Positions 8,364 to 18,518 of a stretch of DNA of 64,000 nt are shown here, one piece after another (the stretch's first letter is position 1; each line of letters begins with the position of its first letter). The DNA comes from Pyrus communis (lineage: Eukaryota; Streptophyta; Magnoliopsida; Rosales; Rosaceae). Both the position numbers and the translations under genes were made by a program. The stretch is from contig NC_084815.1 of assembly GCF_963583255.1 (NCBI RefSeq), positions 11,207,724 through 11,271,723 of the forward strand, written 5' to 3'. Under the pieces are notes generated by a model. That model worked only from the letters and a program-made list of their open reading frames with translations. It was not told the origin of the DNA and did no database searches.

Positions 8364-8760
8364 TTTTCAAAAGTGTTCAAAGAGAAGGGATGAAGTTAAA
8401 TTTCAAAGGGCCCGAGTCGATTTTCAAGAATGGGAAATCTTCAGAGTGTGTTTGTTGTGGTGATCGATAGCTCAATAAAAAAGCCAAAGCGACGCGTCCA
8501 CCGATTCAAAAAGCCGGAATTTCCGGCGTAATTTAGGCAACGCTTTCTCGGCTTTTCAGAAGACGCGTTCAACTTTGTCAAAAGATTTCTTCTTTTCAGA
8601 CAACACGTGGAGGCCATCACCGCAACTACACATCTTTAGCCGACAAGCGCAAAGTTCGGCGACACTTTCGCTGCTTTTCAGAAAACGCGTGCAGCTTTGT
8701 CAAAAGGAGCCGCATCCGCACTACTACGTGTCGTTCAGAAAGCAAAGGGGCGCCTGCTCA
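8364..8760 (-). promoter_or_regulatory. Promoter-like region upstream of the N2 antisense ORF
   Basis: Same two-module arrangement as in N1: ACGCGT, TTGAC and CACGTG cores. One of the two CACGTG sites differs (CTACGTG near 8723) and the TATA position reads TTTATTGAG, as in N1. Confidence 0.45.
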
Positions 8761-8880
8761 TAAATCGAAGAGGCGTCATTCAGAAATCGAAGAGGCGCCA
8801 CTATTTCAAAAAGCCGGATTTGCGGGATCAAAACGTTTGTCGACAAGGGTAAAAGAACAATACCACCACTTGATATTATC

Positions 8881-10362
8881 TCTATATATGTCGACCTTCG
8901 TCTTTTATGGCAAGGCAAACCTGAAGAAAAATGCCCAACTCTCCCTCACCTCTGAGGGCGCACTCCCAGCAAAGCCTTTCGAAAGACTCAATTCTTTCTT
9001 CTTCCCCAAAGATGATACCAGATGCCTGGAGTACATATGACCCAGGAGGAAACAGCACAACAAATACATGTGCTGATTCATTCACCGCTTCTTCAAAAGC
9101 AAAGGTATCTCATATCATAAAGGTCAAAAGCAAAAGTATCTCATATCATGCTCTTTCCCTGTCTTTTTCTTTGTCCTTGTTCTTACTCGCATGGCAAAGT
9201 AAAAGAAGCAATCAGCCGGCACTTGGAGTCAATCTTCCGATCTGGAGCCAACTGCCTGGAATCTATTCCTGATTGCTTACCTAGCGTTGCTCTCGAGTAG
9301 TCATCTTCAACGGTTGATACACTTCCGGAGAAGGGACCACTTCTGCAAAGGGGAGCGAGTAAGGCAAGTGAAAATGATACATTGAAGCATGTGGAGACAA
9401 ACATAGGCTGAGTTATCCTCCAACCCTTTTCAATACGAATTGGAAAGATTGAACAAAGAAACAGACCAAAGGGGTAAGCTCAGACCTTCGGGGAAGACCA
9501 AAAGAATCCTGCTGCCCAGTTCAACAGTAGCACAAAGGAAAATCAATGATGGGCGGAAACCAGTTCAAGAGTAAGCCTGTGGAGTCACTATGATCAAAGC
9601 CTCAATGCAATTACCAAGGAGAAAAGGGAATTTACACTCCATAACCAGATTTGCGTCCCTAAACTCTTCTCTTTGTTAATTACATTCTGCCATGTTTAGT
9701 ATGTTTAAATTGCTTTTTGTGTGATTACTTATGCTTAAAACATTGAGGACAATGTTTGATTTAAGTGTGGGGGGGGTAACTAAGTATATTAAATGCAAAT
9801 TCGTGGGATTTTATCACCCATAACTTCAAATGTTGTTCCTTGCTGTTTTAAGGTGTTTTTAAGTTGTTTTAGAGTGTTTTAGTATGTTTTGTTTTTATAA
9901 CTCCGAAAATCACATAAAAATTTGAAAAACATGTTTTAAAAAGCCTAAAAAGAGTGTTTTGAGTCGTTTTGTGTGTTTGTGTCTTAGGGTACCTTCCAGC
10001 ACAATGATAAGGATTTGGTTTGTAATTGCATGACGGTTAAAAAGAGTTATAAACATAGAGAAAAGTTTGATTTACTCTTGGTATATGCTTGGATATGGTT
10101 ATAATGTATGACTTCACATGCAATCACAAAAGAAAAATTCGTTTTTGTAACATGCTTGACGGAAGGAACTCAAACAAACGCTACATCCCTGTGAGACTCG
10201 AGCCATTACTTTCTTTGGAGAGTTATTTTCTGTGATTCTTTGTTTTCTAAAGTTGTTGCATGATCTCATTATTTCTTGCTTGGTTGCTACTTAGAATGCA
10301 ATTGTATCATGATAGAACTAAATGCTAGAACTTATATCCGTTTCATTCAAAGCATGACATTG
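8881..10362 (+). other. Noncoding 3' internal region of N2
   Basis: Nearly identical to 764-2262. Contains GAGGACAATGTTTGAT and a polypurine-like tract (9761-9777). No gene supported. Confidence 0.6.
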
Positions 10363-10372
10363 CTTTCTGAAC
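10355..10372. other. Inverted joint between N2 and N3
   Basis: N2 sequence ends ...GCATGACATTG and continues as minus-orientation N3 sequence CTTTCTGAAC. Both parents can account for TTG at the joint, so a short microhomology is possible. No LTR terminus or target duplication is present, which argues for a rearrangement rather than an insertion. Confidence 0.7.
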
Positions 10373-10746
10373 GACACGTAGTAGTGCGGATGCGGCTCCT
10401 TTTGACAAAGCTGCACGCGTTTTCTGAAAAGCAGAGAAAGCGTCGCCGGACTTTGCGCTTGTCGGCTAAAGATGTGTAGTTGCGATGATGGCCTCCACGT
10501 GTTTTCTGAAAAGAAGAAATCTTTTGACAAAGTTGAACACGTCTTCTGAAAAGCCGAGATAGCGTCGCCAAAATTACGCCGGAAATTCCGGCTTTTTGAA
10601 TCGGTGGACGCGTCGCCTTGGCTTCTTATAGAGGTATCGATCACCGCCAACATACACAGTCTGAAGAATTCCCATTCTTGAACATCGTCTCCGGCCCTTT
10701 GAAATTTTAACTCCATCCACCCCTTCTCTTTGAACACTTTTGAAAA
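10363..10746 (+). promoter_or_regulatory. Promoter-like region upstream of the N3 antisense ORF
   Basis: Holds TTGAC, ACGCGT and CACGTG cores in the order seen in N4 (17381-17640). A TATA candidate TTATAGAG is at 10626-10633, about 115 bp before the ATG. The upstream 22-24 bp repeats are lost at the 10362 joint. Confidence 0.5.
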
Positions 10747-11403
10747 ATGGCAAACCCATCGAACCTTAGCTTAGAATTGAGTCTCAGCAGTGAAACGGGC
10801 GCGCCGCGTCAAGGTAACATATGGCGCCCTTCTTTCTTATCTTCTAACGGTCCTCTTTCAGGTGAAGACTCTGTGATGCGGGACGCCACAACAGCTACAA
10901 TAGTAGCTAGGAACCTCCTCACTCCAAAAGATAGTAGGCTGCTGTCAGGACGGTCCGATGAGTTGGCCGTTCAAGAGTCCCTCGCTCTTAGTGTTCAGTG
11001 TGCGAGTTTTGTGTCCAACATGGGCCAACGCCTACTTGCCCACTCCCGTCAGGTGGAATCATTGATGGTGGAGGTGGAAAGTCTTAAGCAGGAGATCCAG
11101 CAGCTTAAGTACGAGAATAGAAGTTTGCATGTACTTGCAAATAACTATTCGTCGGGCATGAAGAGGAAGCTTGATGAGCTGCAAGAATCCGAGGGTCGAA
11201 TTCAAAGTGACCGTCAAAGGCTTGCGGCTTATGTCCAGAGGCACCTTTTTCCTGGGTCATCCAGCGCTTGGCCAAGTATTGAGGCCTGGAATGCTCTAGC
11301 TCCGATGCCTCCCGCTTCGATGCCTCCCGCTTCTATGCCTTCCGCTTCAATGCCTCCCGCTTCTACGCCTCGTAGTGGGGCTTCACGTAGACAACCTCTA
11401 TGA
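10747..11403 (+). CDS. Antisense ORF protein of N3 (218 aa)
   Basis: ATG at 10747, stop at 11401-11403; antisense to N3. Same layout as the N2 copy: LSLELSL at residues 7-13, zipper leucines 106/113/120/127 and a conserved W-P-S-I-E-A-W segment near 175-181. The tail has four pentapeptide units rather than six, which accounts for the ten-residue length difference from the 228-aa copy. Substitutions such as MANPS and SETG show it is an older relative. Function unknown; repressor-like role inferred from the LxLxL motif and zipper. Confidence 0.75.
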   Translation: MANPSNLSLELSLSSETGAPRQGNIWRPSFLSSNGPLSGEDSVMRDATTATIVARNLLTPKDSRLLSGRSDELAVQESLALSVQCASFVSNMGQRLLAHSRQVESLMVEVESLKQEIQQLKYENRSLHVLANNYSSGMKRKLDELQESEGRIQSDRQRLAAYVQRHLFPGSSSAWPSIEAWNALAPMPPASMPPASMPSASMPPASTPRSGASRRQPL

Positions 11404-11541
11404 AGGCTCCATCTTTCTCCATGTTTAGTATCTTTTTTTTTTTTTTTTTTTTTAGAATGCATGCTTTGTTTTATTCAATGCATTGGGTTGCCTCCCAAGT
11501 AGCGCTTTCTTTTACGTCTTGCAGCCGGACGAAGAACCCAA
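11404..11541 (+). other. Poly(T) run and post-pol box of N3
   Basis: About 23 T at 11431-11453, then the minus-strand box GGTTGCCTCCCAAGTAGCGC (11487-11506). No gene. Confidence 0.6.
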
Positions 11542-11586
11542 TCACTCCAGGATATGTTTACAAATCGGATGAGAACTCCGAGTCAT
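11542..11586 (-). pseudogene. gag: Remnant of the gag start in N3 (14 codons)
   Basis: Minus-strand ATG at 11584-11586, reading MTRSSHPICKHILE then stop, with the acceptor-like TTTTAG upstream. Confidence 0.7.
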
Positions 11587-11670
11587 AAACTAGTACCTAA
11601 AACAAGAAACAAAACAAGATTAAGAATCTGGAATAAAATAAAAAGAACAAACGAAAATAAAACAATCCAA

Positions 11671-11708
11671 GGGATTAGCAAATTTTCTAATCCCCGGCAA
11701 CGGCGCCA
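11671..11708 (-). other. Primer binding site and hairpin of N3
   Basis: Reverse complement of TGGCGCCGTTGCCGGGGA at 11691-11708; the GGGATTAG/CTAATCCC stem spans 11671-11694. Confidence 0.9.
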
Positions 11709-11713
11709 AAATT

Positions 11714-11874
11714 TGATGCGAGATTTATACGCACACAAATTAAACCCTCTTTTCGTCAAATTGTAGTATATGTATAAGTAGGGATCGTTCTGGACCGGGG
11801 ATTAGGAGGGATTGTTAATCACTTGGAAACTGACTCAAAAACGTAAAAACGTAATATAAAACACTAAACTAGAC
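11714..11874 (-). repeat. N3 LTR, first fragment
   Basis: Starts TGATGCGAGATTTATACG and is broken at TAGAC (11870-11874), the target duplicated by T1. It resumes at 41139. Confidence 0.85.
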
Positions 11875-12667
11875 TGACACACCCCGACCGAGATCGGAGC
11901 GTGCTGGCCGTCACACGAAGGTGACGTAGCCATGTGCACGTGCGGAAGCTAACAAGGTAGTAGTATGAAAGTACGAATAATTAAAAACTAGCATACAAGG
12001 TACTAATACAAGTGCTAGTAAGTGAGATACAAATTCAGAGCAGGTCTAAAGCAGTCCAAACAAAAACGACAACAGCAGTACGCCCGAAGGCGACCCTACA
12101 ATGGGGAGTGTCTGTCAGAAACGCCGGAAAGCCCTCAAGGGAAACCACTGCAACGGCTAAGCAACTAGAACCTGGAGGGGCGCAAAACAAAAGCGTGAGT
12201 GGGCAAAAACAAAGCTCTTTGAAAACCATTTAGCAAAAATACATTCTAACCCCTCGCCGTAAAACCTGTATACTTCCCAGAAAATAACATATGTACGTAT
12301 GTATAGATATGCCCAACATGCTCAAGATATGCCATGTCAAAACCTCGTAATGAAATGTATGTGCTCAGGTATGAATCATATCAATAACATAACATCTGGC
12401 AGCCGGAGTCACCTAACGTGACCTGTACGGTTGCATATAGAGCTCAATCTCAAACTCAGCAACTGAACCTGCCCACAAGTCGGAACCACTCTAGGTGGTC
12501 TGTACGACAGGCCTGGGTGTAATACATATATACGCTCTAGTGCTACGATCACGTGAAGGCTGTGCGAATAATCGCGGGTCACCTACGAGTCGGAACCACC
12601 TAATGTGGTCTGTACGACAGGCCTATGCACCTAACTTGGATCCAAGTTGAGCGTGTGGTGCGGGAGG
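11875..12667 (-). repeat. T1 3' LTR, distal fragment
   Basis: From the element end to the N4 insertion. It contains two copies of a CGGAACCAC...GTGGTCTGTACGACAGG block (about 12480-12512, 12590-12623). The last five bases, GGAGG (12663-12667), are the N4 target duplication. The 5' LTR lacks about 180 bp that is present here (12321-12500). Confidence 0.9.
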
Positions 12668-14683
12668 TGATGCGGGATTTATACGCGCACAAATTAAACC
12701 CTCTTTTTGACAATTGTAGTATAAGTATAAGTAGGGATCGTTCTGGACCGGGGATTAGGAGGGATTGTTAATCACTTGGATTTGACTCAAAAACGTAAAA
12801 ACGTAATAATAAACACTAAACTAGACTCAAAGAATGTAAAACTAAACTTTAAAACACTAAGACAAACCAAAGACTCAAAATGCTTTTAAAAACACAAACT
12901 AAAATGATTTCTAACTAAATTGACATTAAAGTAAATGGGGATTTAAGTTTATACGAAATTAAATTAAATGAACAAATTAAAACAGAATGTAAATATGAAA
13001 TTGATGAAATAGAATGGATGAATGCTAGCTAAGGGGGTCATCTCCACATATGTTACAATTGCATAATAAAAAGATTTCCAATTACATTTCAATAAATTAT
13101 GAAACTCATCACCCCGGGTTAATTAGGTCCGCTTAAATTAACCGTCAAGTTTTCCTTAAGTTAATGAATTGGATGGGTTAGCGCAACGCAATTCACAACA
13201 TTCTCCAAAAGTCCTTTACGTGAACAGCACAATAAAGATACAATCAAAGATCATTAAGCATTATGAAAACTATAAGTGTTGACGAGGCATTCGTTACTAT
13301 GATGAGCATGAAACTCGTGCCAAGAATTCATTTAACGCGATTGTTTATAAGCAACCTCCACTACTTGTGAATATAAGTTCATAACGATTAGGTGAAAATC
13401 ACTTATATTCTAGCGTCATATTCATGCATGAAAATTAAGCGCGTATTCTTAATAAACATACATAAATAAGTTATCAATCAAACGGTTAAACAAAATGAAT
13501 CAACAACTTATGAAATGCAATTAGAAGTAATCAAATCAAAATGCAAGCATAAACATATATTTCGAATCACCCCCTAGCTAAAGGGGGTTTAGTTTATTAT
13601 AACTTTGAAATCAAAGAAATACCTAAACATTCCAACAACTCAAACTTGAATTGTATGAACGTTTAGGCACTCTTCTCTTCCATTCCTCATACGTACAAAC
13701 AAAGAGAATTGAATTTAAACATTGAAATCAAAGAAACACCTAAACATTCCAACAACTCAAACTTGAATTGTATGAACGTTTAGGCACTCTTCTCTTCCTC
13801 GTTGTTGTAGCACAAGGTCTAAGGATAGTTTGATGGTGTGAATGGTTTGGGGAGTGGTGTTTGGATTAATAGGGAAATGGAAAAATGGTGTTTGGATTAC
13901 AAGGGAAATGGAAAAATGGTGTGTTGTGTATGAAATGAGATGTCCATGAATGAATGAATGCAAAGGTATTTATAGGAGTAGTGGAGGGAACATATGGCTA
14001 TGTCATTTGTAGGTGAAGTAGGTGGATGTTGTAGGTGAAGTGGATGTTGTAGGTGAAGTAGGTGGATGTTGTAGGTGAAGTGGATGTTGTAGGTGAAGTA
14101 GGTGGATGTTGTAGGTGAAGTGGGTGGATGTTGTAGGTGAAGTAGGTGGATGTTGTAGGTGAAGTGGGTGGATGTTGTAGGTGAAGTAGGTGGATGTTAT
14201 GTTAAGTGATAAGTGATAAGTGATATGATATGTGGTTATGATATGATAAGTGGTTAAGTGGTGATGATAAGTGATAAGTGATTAAGTGATATGATATGTG
14301 GTGATGATAAGTGATAAGTGCATGTGGGTTAACTAATGAAGGAAATGCATGTGCAATGACAATGTGTTAGAATGGATGTGTGTTATGCATGGCATGATTG
14401 GGATTAGGAAAGGTTTAGATGTCCTAAAACTAAAAAGAACAAGGTTCCAACACTTTGGCTCCAATTAGGTCTTCAATTTCGTCCAACACTTTGGCTTCAA
14501 GCATAAGCTATCCGTCCTTAGCCCAAAAGTGCTCCAAAAGTCTCCAAAATGCATCTTTTTGCTCCTTTAGCCCTTTGGACCTACAAACACACGAAAATAG
14601 CTTAAAGTACTAAAATAACTAAAGAAACATAACGTAAATGTACGAGAACAAGCCATTTAAGTCGCATAAATATGCTCCTATCA
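12668..14683 (-). repeat. N4 3' LTR (2016 bp), minisatellite U3 type
   Basis: Ends are TGATGCGGGA and GCTCCTATCA. Two copies of the 46-nt CCTAAAC hairpin and a C/G-run hairpin (13569-13587) occur, with the TATA box at 13967-13974 (minus). U3 holds a minisatellite (14009-14197) and a GTGATAAGTGATA tract (to about 14320). The GGCAGTTTT hairpin units of N1 are absent. Confidence 0.93.
14009..14197. repeat. U3 minisatellite in the N4 3' LTR
   Basis: Alternating units of GTAGGTGAAGTAGGTGGATGTT and shorter versions. The 5' LTR array at 21057-21203 is about 44 bp shorter, which explains the whole LTR length difference. Related arrays are at 31866-31960 and 38995-39133 in N5. Confidence 0.85.
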
Positions 14684-14723
14684 AATACCCCCACACTTAG
14701 CTTTTGCTAGTCCTCGAGCAAAA
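14684..14723 (-). other. N4 polypurine tract and hairpin
   Basis: AAGTGTGGGGGTATT on the minus strand (14684-14698) abuts the 3' LTR. The TTTTGCT/AGCAAAA hairpin is at 14702-14723. Confidence 0.85.
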
Positions 14724-17220
14724 CAGAAAAACAAAACAAAAAGAACAAAACACAACCTACACCTTCCAACAATCGTATCAGGGACTTCCAATGCACATGA
14801 CAAGTTAAAAATCATTATTCTCACAGATTTGAGCCATCTTTACACTTAAGTACATTCTTAATCATAGTCACCACATACTAGTTCACAATTAAGCATTTAA
14901 AACCATGTTTTGAATGTAGTAACATGCCTTAGAGAATTCCCTCAATTTCTTACTAGATGTACTCTCGTTTTTCACACAGATTTTCTGACTACACACCCTG
15001 CACTAGGTATATGTGAGAAGATTGATGTAAACATGTAGACGAACACTCACATATGTTATAATAAGGAAAGCATTTTCTGGAGTTAATAAGCATGTTTAGA
15101 TATGATCTCATGAATGGAATGCTACTACTTAGACGCGAGAACCAGTGACACCATAAGCTCATACCAAGTTCAAACTCCACAATTGAAATACATAACACTC
15201 AATATAGAAGTCAAGGGTTGTAACGGGGCTTGGGGTAATTGGCTAAAAATGAAAGGTAAGGATAACAAACGTTCTTCAAGCAATAGTGAGCAAAGTATTG
15301 AATTAGGCACTTAGAATTTCCTTTAGAATGCAGAAGTCAACTTTGATCACCCAAGGGGGAATTACACAGAACTTAGGGCCATATTCATTTTTTTTTGGAC
15401 CCTTTCTTCAACCATCAACGCTCGTGAGTTCATTTTCACTTATTTTCATTTTTTTTTTTAAGCTCTTTTTTCTTTCTTTCTTTCTTTTTTTTTTTTTTTT
15501 TTTTTTTTTTCTTTTTTTTTTCTTTTCTTTTGAATCTCAAAACATAAACACTTAAACATTCTCTCCCCCACACTTATTTTCTTTCATAATGTAACTCAAA
15601 AGGAATTCAATTAAGTCATGCTCACTATCTTTTAAGAACAAGGGTGGGGATTGTCCTAAACTAGGCTAGGTGAGGAAAATGTGGGTAAACAAAGAATAAA
15701 GGCTAAACAAGGCTCAACGGGGTTAAAACTTACAACATATACGAAGTATGGGAAGTAAGGCTATTTGGCTATGGTGGTGGTCACTACACAACTTCTTCTT
15801 GAATATGTGTTATGCAAATCAATAACATGCTTTGAATGAAATGGGCATGAGTTCTAGCATTTAGTTCTATCATGATACAATTGCATTCTAAGTAGCAACC
15901 AAGCAAGGAATAATGAGATCATGCAACAACTTTAGAAAATAAAGAATCACAAAAAATAACTCTCCAAAGAAAGTAATGGCTCGAGTCTCACAGGGATGTA
16001 GCGTTTGTTTGAGTTTCTTCCTTCAAGCATGTTACAAAAACGAATTTTTCTTTTATGATTGCATGTGAAGTCATACATTATAACCATAACCAAGCATATA
16101 CCAAGAGTAAATCAAACTTTTCTCTATGTTTATAACTCTTTCTAACCGTCATGCAATTATAAACCAAATCCTTATCATTGTGTTGGAAGGTACCCTAAGA
16201 CACAAACACACAAAAACGACTTTTAAAACAACTCTTTTTGGGTTTTTCAAAACAAATTTTCAAATTTTTATGGGATTTTCGAATTATAAAACAAAACACA
16301 CTAAAACACTCTAAAACAACTTAAAAACACCTTAAAACAGCAAGGAACAACATTAGAAGTTATGGTGGATAAAACCCTACGAATTTGCATCAAAACACTT
16401 TAGTTACCCCCCCACACTTAAATCAAACATTGTCCTCAATGTTTTAAGCATAGATTCACACAAAACATAAGTAAACACACAAAAAGCAACTAAACATTTT
16501 AAACATGGCATAATGTAATTAACAAAAAGAAGAGTTTAGGGACGCAAATCTGGTTATGGAGTGTAAATTCCCTCTTCTCCTTGGTGATTGCATTGAGGCT
16601 TTGATCTTTGTGATTCCACAGGCTTACTCTTGAACTGGTTTCTGCCCATCGTTGATTTTCCTTTGTGCTACTTCTTGAACTGGGCAGCATGATGGTTCTT
16701 TTGGTTTCCCCCGAAGGTCTGAGCTTCCTCCTGTTATCTGTTTCTTTGTTCAATCTTTGCAGGAGTGGTCCCTTCTCTGGAAGTGTATCAACTGTTGAAG
16801 ATGACTACTCGAGAGCAACGCTAGGTAAGCAATCAGGAATAGATTCCAGGCAGTTGGCTCCAGATCGGAAGACTGACTCCAAGTGCCGGCTGATTGCTTC
16901 TTTTACTTTGCCATGCAAGTAAGAACAAGGACAAAGAAAAAGACAGGGAAAGAGCATGATATGAGATACTTTTGCTTTTGACCTTGATGATATGAGATAC
17001 CTTTGCTTTGAAGAAGCGGTGAATGAATCAGCACATGCTTCAATCTGCCGTTTCCTCCTGGGTCATATGTACTCCAGGCATCTGGTATCATCTTTGGGGA
17101 AGAAGAAAGAATTGAGTATTTTGAAAGGCTTTGCTGGGAGTGCGCCCTCAGAGGTGAGGGAGAGTTGGGCATTTTCTTCAGGTTTGCCCTGCCATAAAAG
17201 ACGAAGGTCGACATATATAG
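14724..17220 (-). other. Noncoding 3' internal region of N4
   Basis: Minus-orientation counterpart of 764-3290, with polypurine-like tracts at about 15561-15576 and 16407-16420 and a T-rich simple tract (about 15446-15532). No gene supported. Confidence 0.6.
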
Positions 17221-17279
17221 AGATAATATCAAGTGGTGGTACTTTTTACCCTTGTCGACAAACGTTTTGATCCCGCAAA

Positions 17280-17765
17280 TCCGGCTCTTTGAAATAGTGG
17301 CGCCTCTTCGATCTTTGAATACGCCTCTTCGATTTCTGAGCAGGCGCCCCTTCGATTTCTGAATGACGCCCCTTCGCTTTCTGAACGACACGTGGTAGTG
17401 CAGATGCGGCTCCTTTTGACAAAGCTGCACGCGTCTTCTGAAAAGCAGAGAAAGCGTCGCCGAACTTTGCGCTTGTCGGCTAAAGATGTGTAGATGCGAT
17501 GATGGCCTCCACGTGTTTTCAGCTTTGTCAGAAATCTTTTGACAAAGTTGAACGCGTTTTCTGAAAAGCCGAGGGAGCGTCACCTAAATTACGCCGGAAA
17601 ATCCGGCTCTTTGAATCGGTGGACGCGTCGTCTTGGCTTTTTATAGAGCTATCAATCACCCCAACACACACACTCTGAAGATTTCCCATTCCTGAAACTC
17701 GACTCCGGCCCTTTGTGAAATTTTAACTCCATCCACCCCTTCTCTTTGAACACTTTTGAAAAAAA
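17280..17765 (+). promoter_or_regulatory. Promoter-like region of the N4 antisense ORF
   Basis: The clearest copy. Four 22-24 bp units (17297-17390) lead into CACGTG (17389-17394), TTGAC (17416-17420), ACGCGT (17429-17434), CACGTG (17510-17515), TTGAC (17539-17543), ACGCGT (17552-17557) and ACGCGT (17623-17628). TTTTTATAGAG follows (TATA candidate 17641-17648), then a CA-rich start-site-like stretch (17660-17672) and the ATG at 17766. Order and spacing resemble a compact plant promoter with duplicated stress-type motifs. Activity is inferred. Confidence 0.55.
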
Positions 17766-18437
17766 ATGGCAAACTCATCGAACCTTAGCTTAGATTTGAG
17801 TCTCAGCAGCGATCCGGTTGCGCCCCGTCAAGGTAATGTATGGCGCCCTTCTTTTTTATCTTCTAACGGTCCTCTTTCAGGTGAAGACTCTGTGATGCAG
17901 GACGCCACAACAGCTACAATAGTAGCTAAAAACCTCCTCACTCCAAAAGATAGTAGGCTGCTATCAGGACGGTCCGATGAGTTGGCCGTTCAAGAGTCCC
18001 TCGCACTTAGTGTTCAGTGTGCGAGTTCTGTGTCCAACATGGGCCAACGCCTGCTTGCTCGGTCCCGCCAAGTGGAATCGTTGATGGCCGAGGTGGAAAG
18101 ACTTAAGCAAGAGATCCAGCAGCTTAAGTACGAGAATAGAAGTTTGCATGTGCTTGCAAATAACTATTCGTCGGGGATGAAGAGGAAGCTTGATGAGCTG
18201 CAAGAATCTGAGGGTCGAATTCACAGTGACCGTCAAAGGCTTGCGTCTTATCTCCAGAGGCACCTTTTTCCTGGGTCATCCAGCGCTTGGCCAAGTATTG
18301 AGGCCTGGAATGCTCTAGCTCCGATGCCTCCCGCTCCGATGGCTTCCGCTCCGATGCCTCCCGCTTCTATGCCTTCTGCTTCTATGCCTTCCGCTTCTGC
18401 GCCTCGTAGTGGGGCTTCACGCAAACAACCTTTGTGA
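17766..18437 (+). CDS. Antisense ORF protein of N4 (223 aa)
   Basis: ATG at 17766, stop at 18435-18437. LxLxL motif (LSLDLSL) at residues 7-13; leucine zipper L106-L113-L120-L127 with V103, V110, I117, N124 opposite; charged helix to about 165; five pentapeptide units in the tail; basic end (SRKQPL). It lies in a very young element and is intact, and the upstream TATA box is well formed, so this is a good candidate for an expressed copy. Molecular role unknown; EAR-like repressor or dominant-negative dimer partner is an inference. Confidence 0.8.
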   Translation: MANSSNLSLDLSLSSDPVAPRQGNVWRPSFLSSNGPLSGEDSVMQDATTATIVAKNLLTPKDSRLLSGRSDELAVQESLALSVQCASSVSNMGQRLLARSRQVESLMAEVERLKQEIQQLKYENRSLHVLANNYSSGMKRKLDELQESEGRIHSDRQRLASYLQRHLFPGSSSAWPSIEAWNALAPMPPAPMASAPMPPASMPSASMPSASAPRSGASRKQPL

Positions 18438-18518
18438 AGCTCCACCTTTCTCCATGTTTAGTATCTTTCTTTCTCTTTTTTTTTTTTTTATTATTTTTTT
18501 TTATTAACATAAATAAAA
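18438..18518. other. T-rich spacer between the two convergent ORFs of N4
   Basis: Poly(T)-rich spacer (18467-18503) with ATAAATAAAA near 18509. The antisense ORF and the gag/pol remnant end here tail-to-tail. Confidence 0.5.

Larger units (their letters stand above)
5922..10362 (+). mobile_element. N2: second tandem copy, truncated at both ends
   Basis: Partial LTR (5922-7376), primer binding site, 14-codon gag remnant, poly(A) run, intact antisense ORF, promoter-like region and 3' noncoding region up to about 10362. Internal sequence 8118-10362 matches 1-2262 of N1 at near identity with an offset of 8117 bp that drops by 17-18 after a small deletion near 9725. The U3 half of the left LTR and everything right of 10362, including its polypurine tract and right LTR, are missing. 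Confidence 0.85.

Noticed and set aside
11875..12667. Independent element or host gene between 11875 and 12667
   Set aside because: It matches the T1 LTR at 30014 onward and is joined to 21689 by the GGAGG duplication.
14009..14197. CRISPR-like array
   Set aside because: Units are contiguous and imperfect without unique spacers; it is a plant LTR minisatellite.
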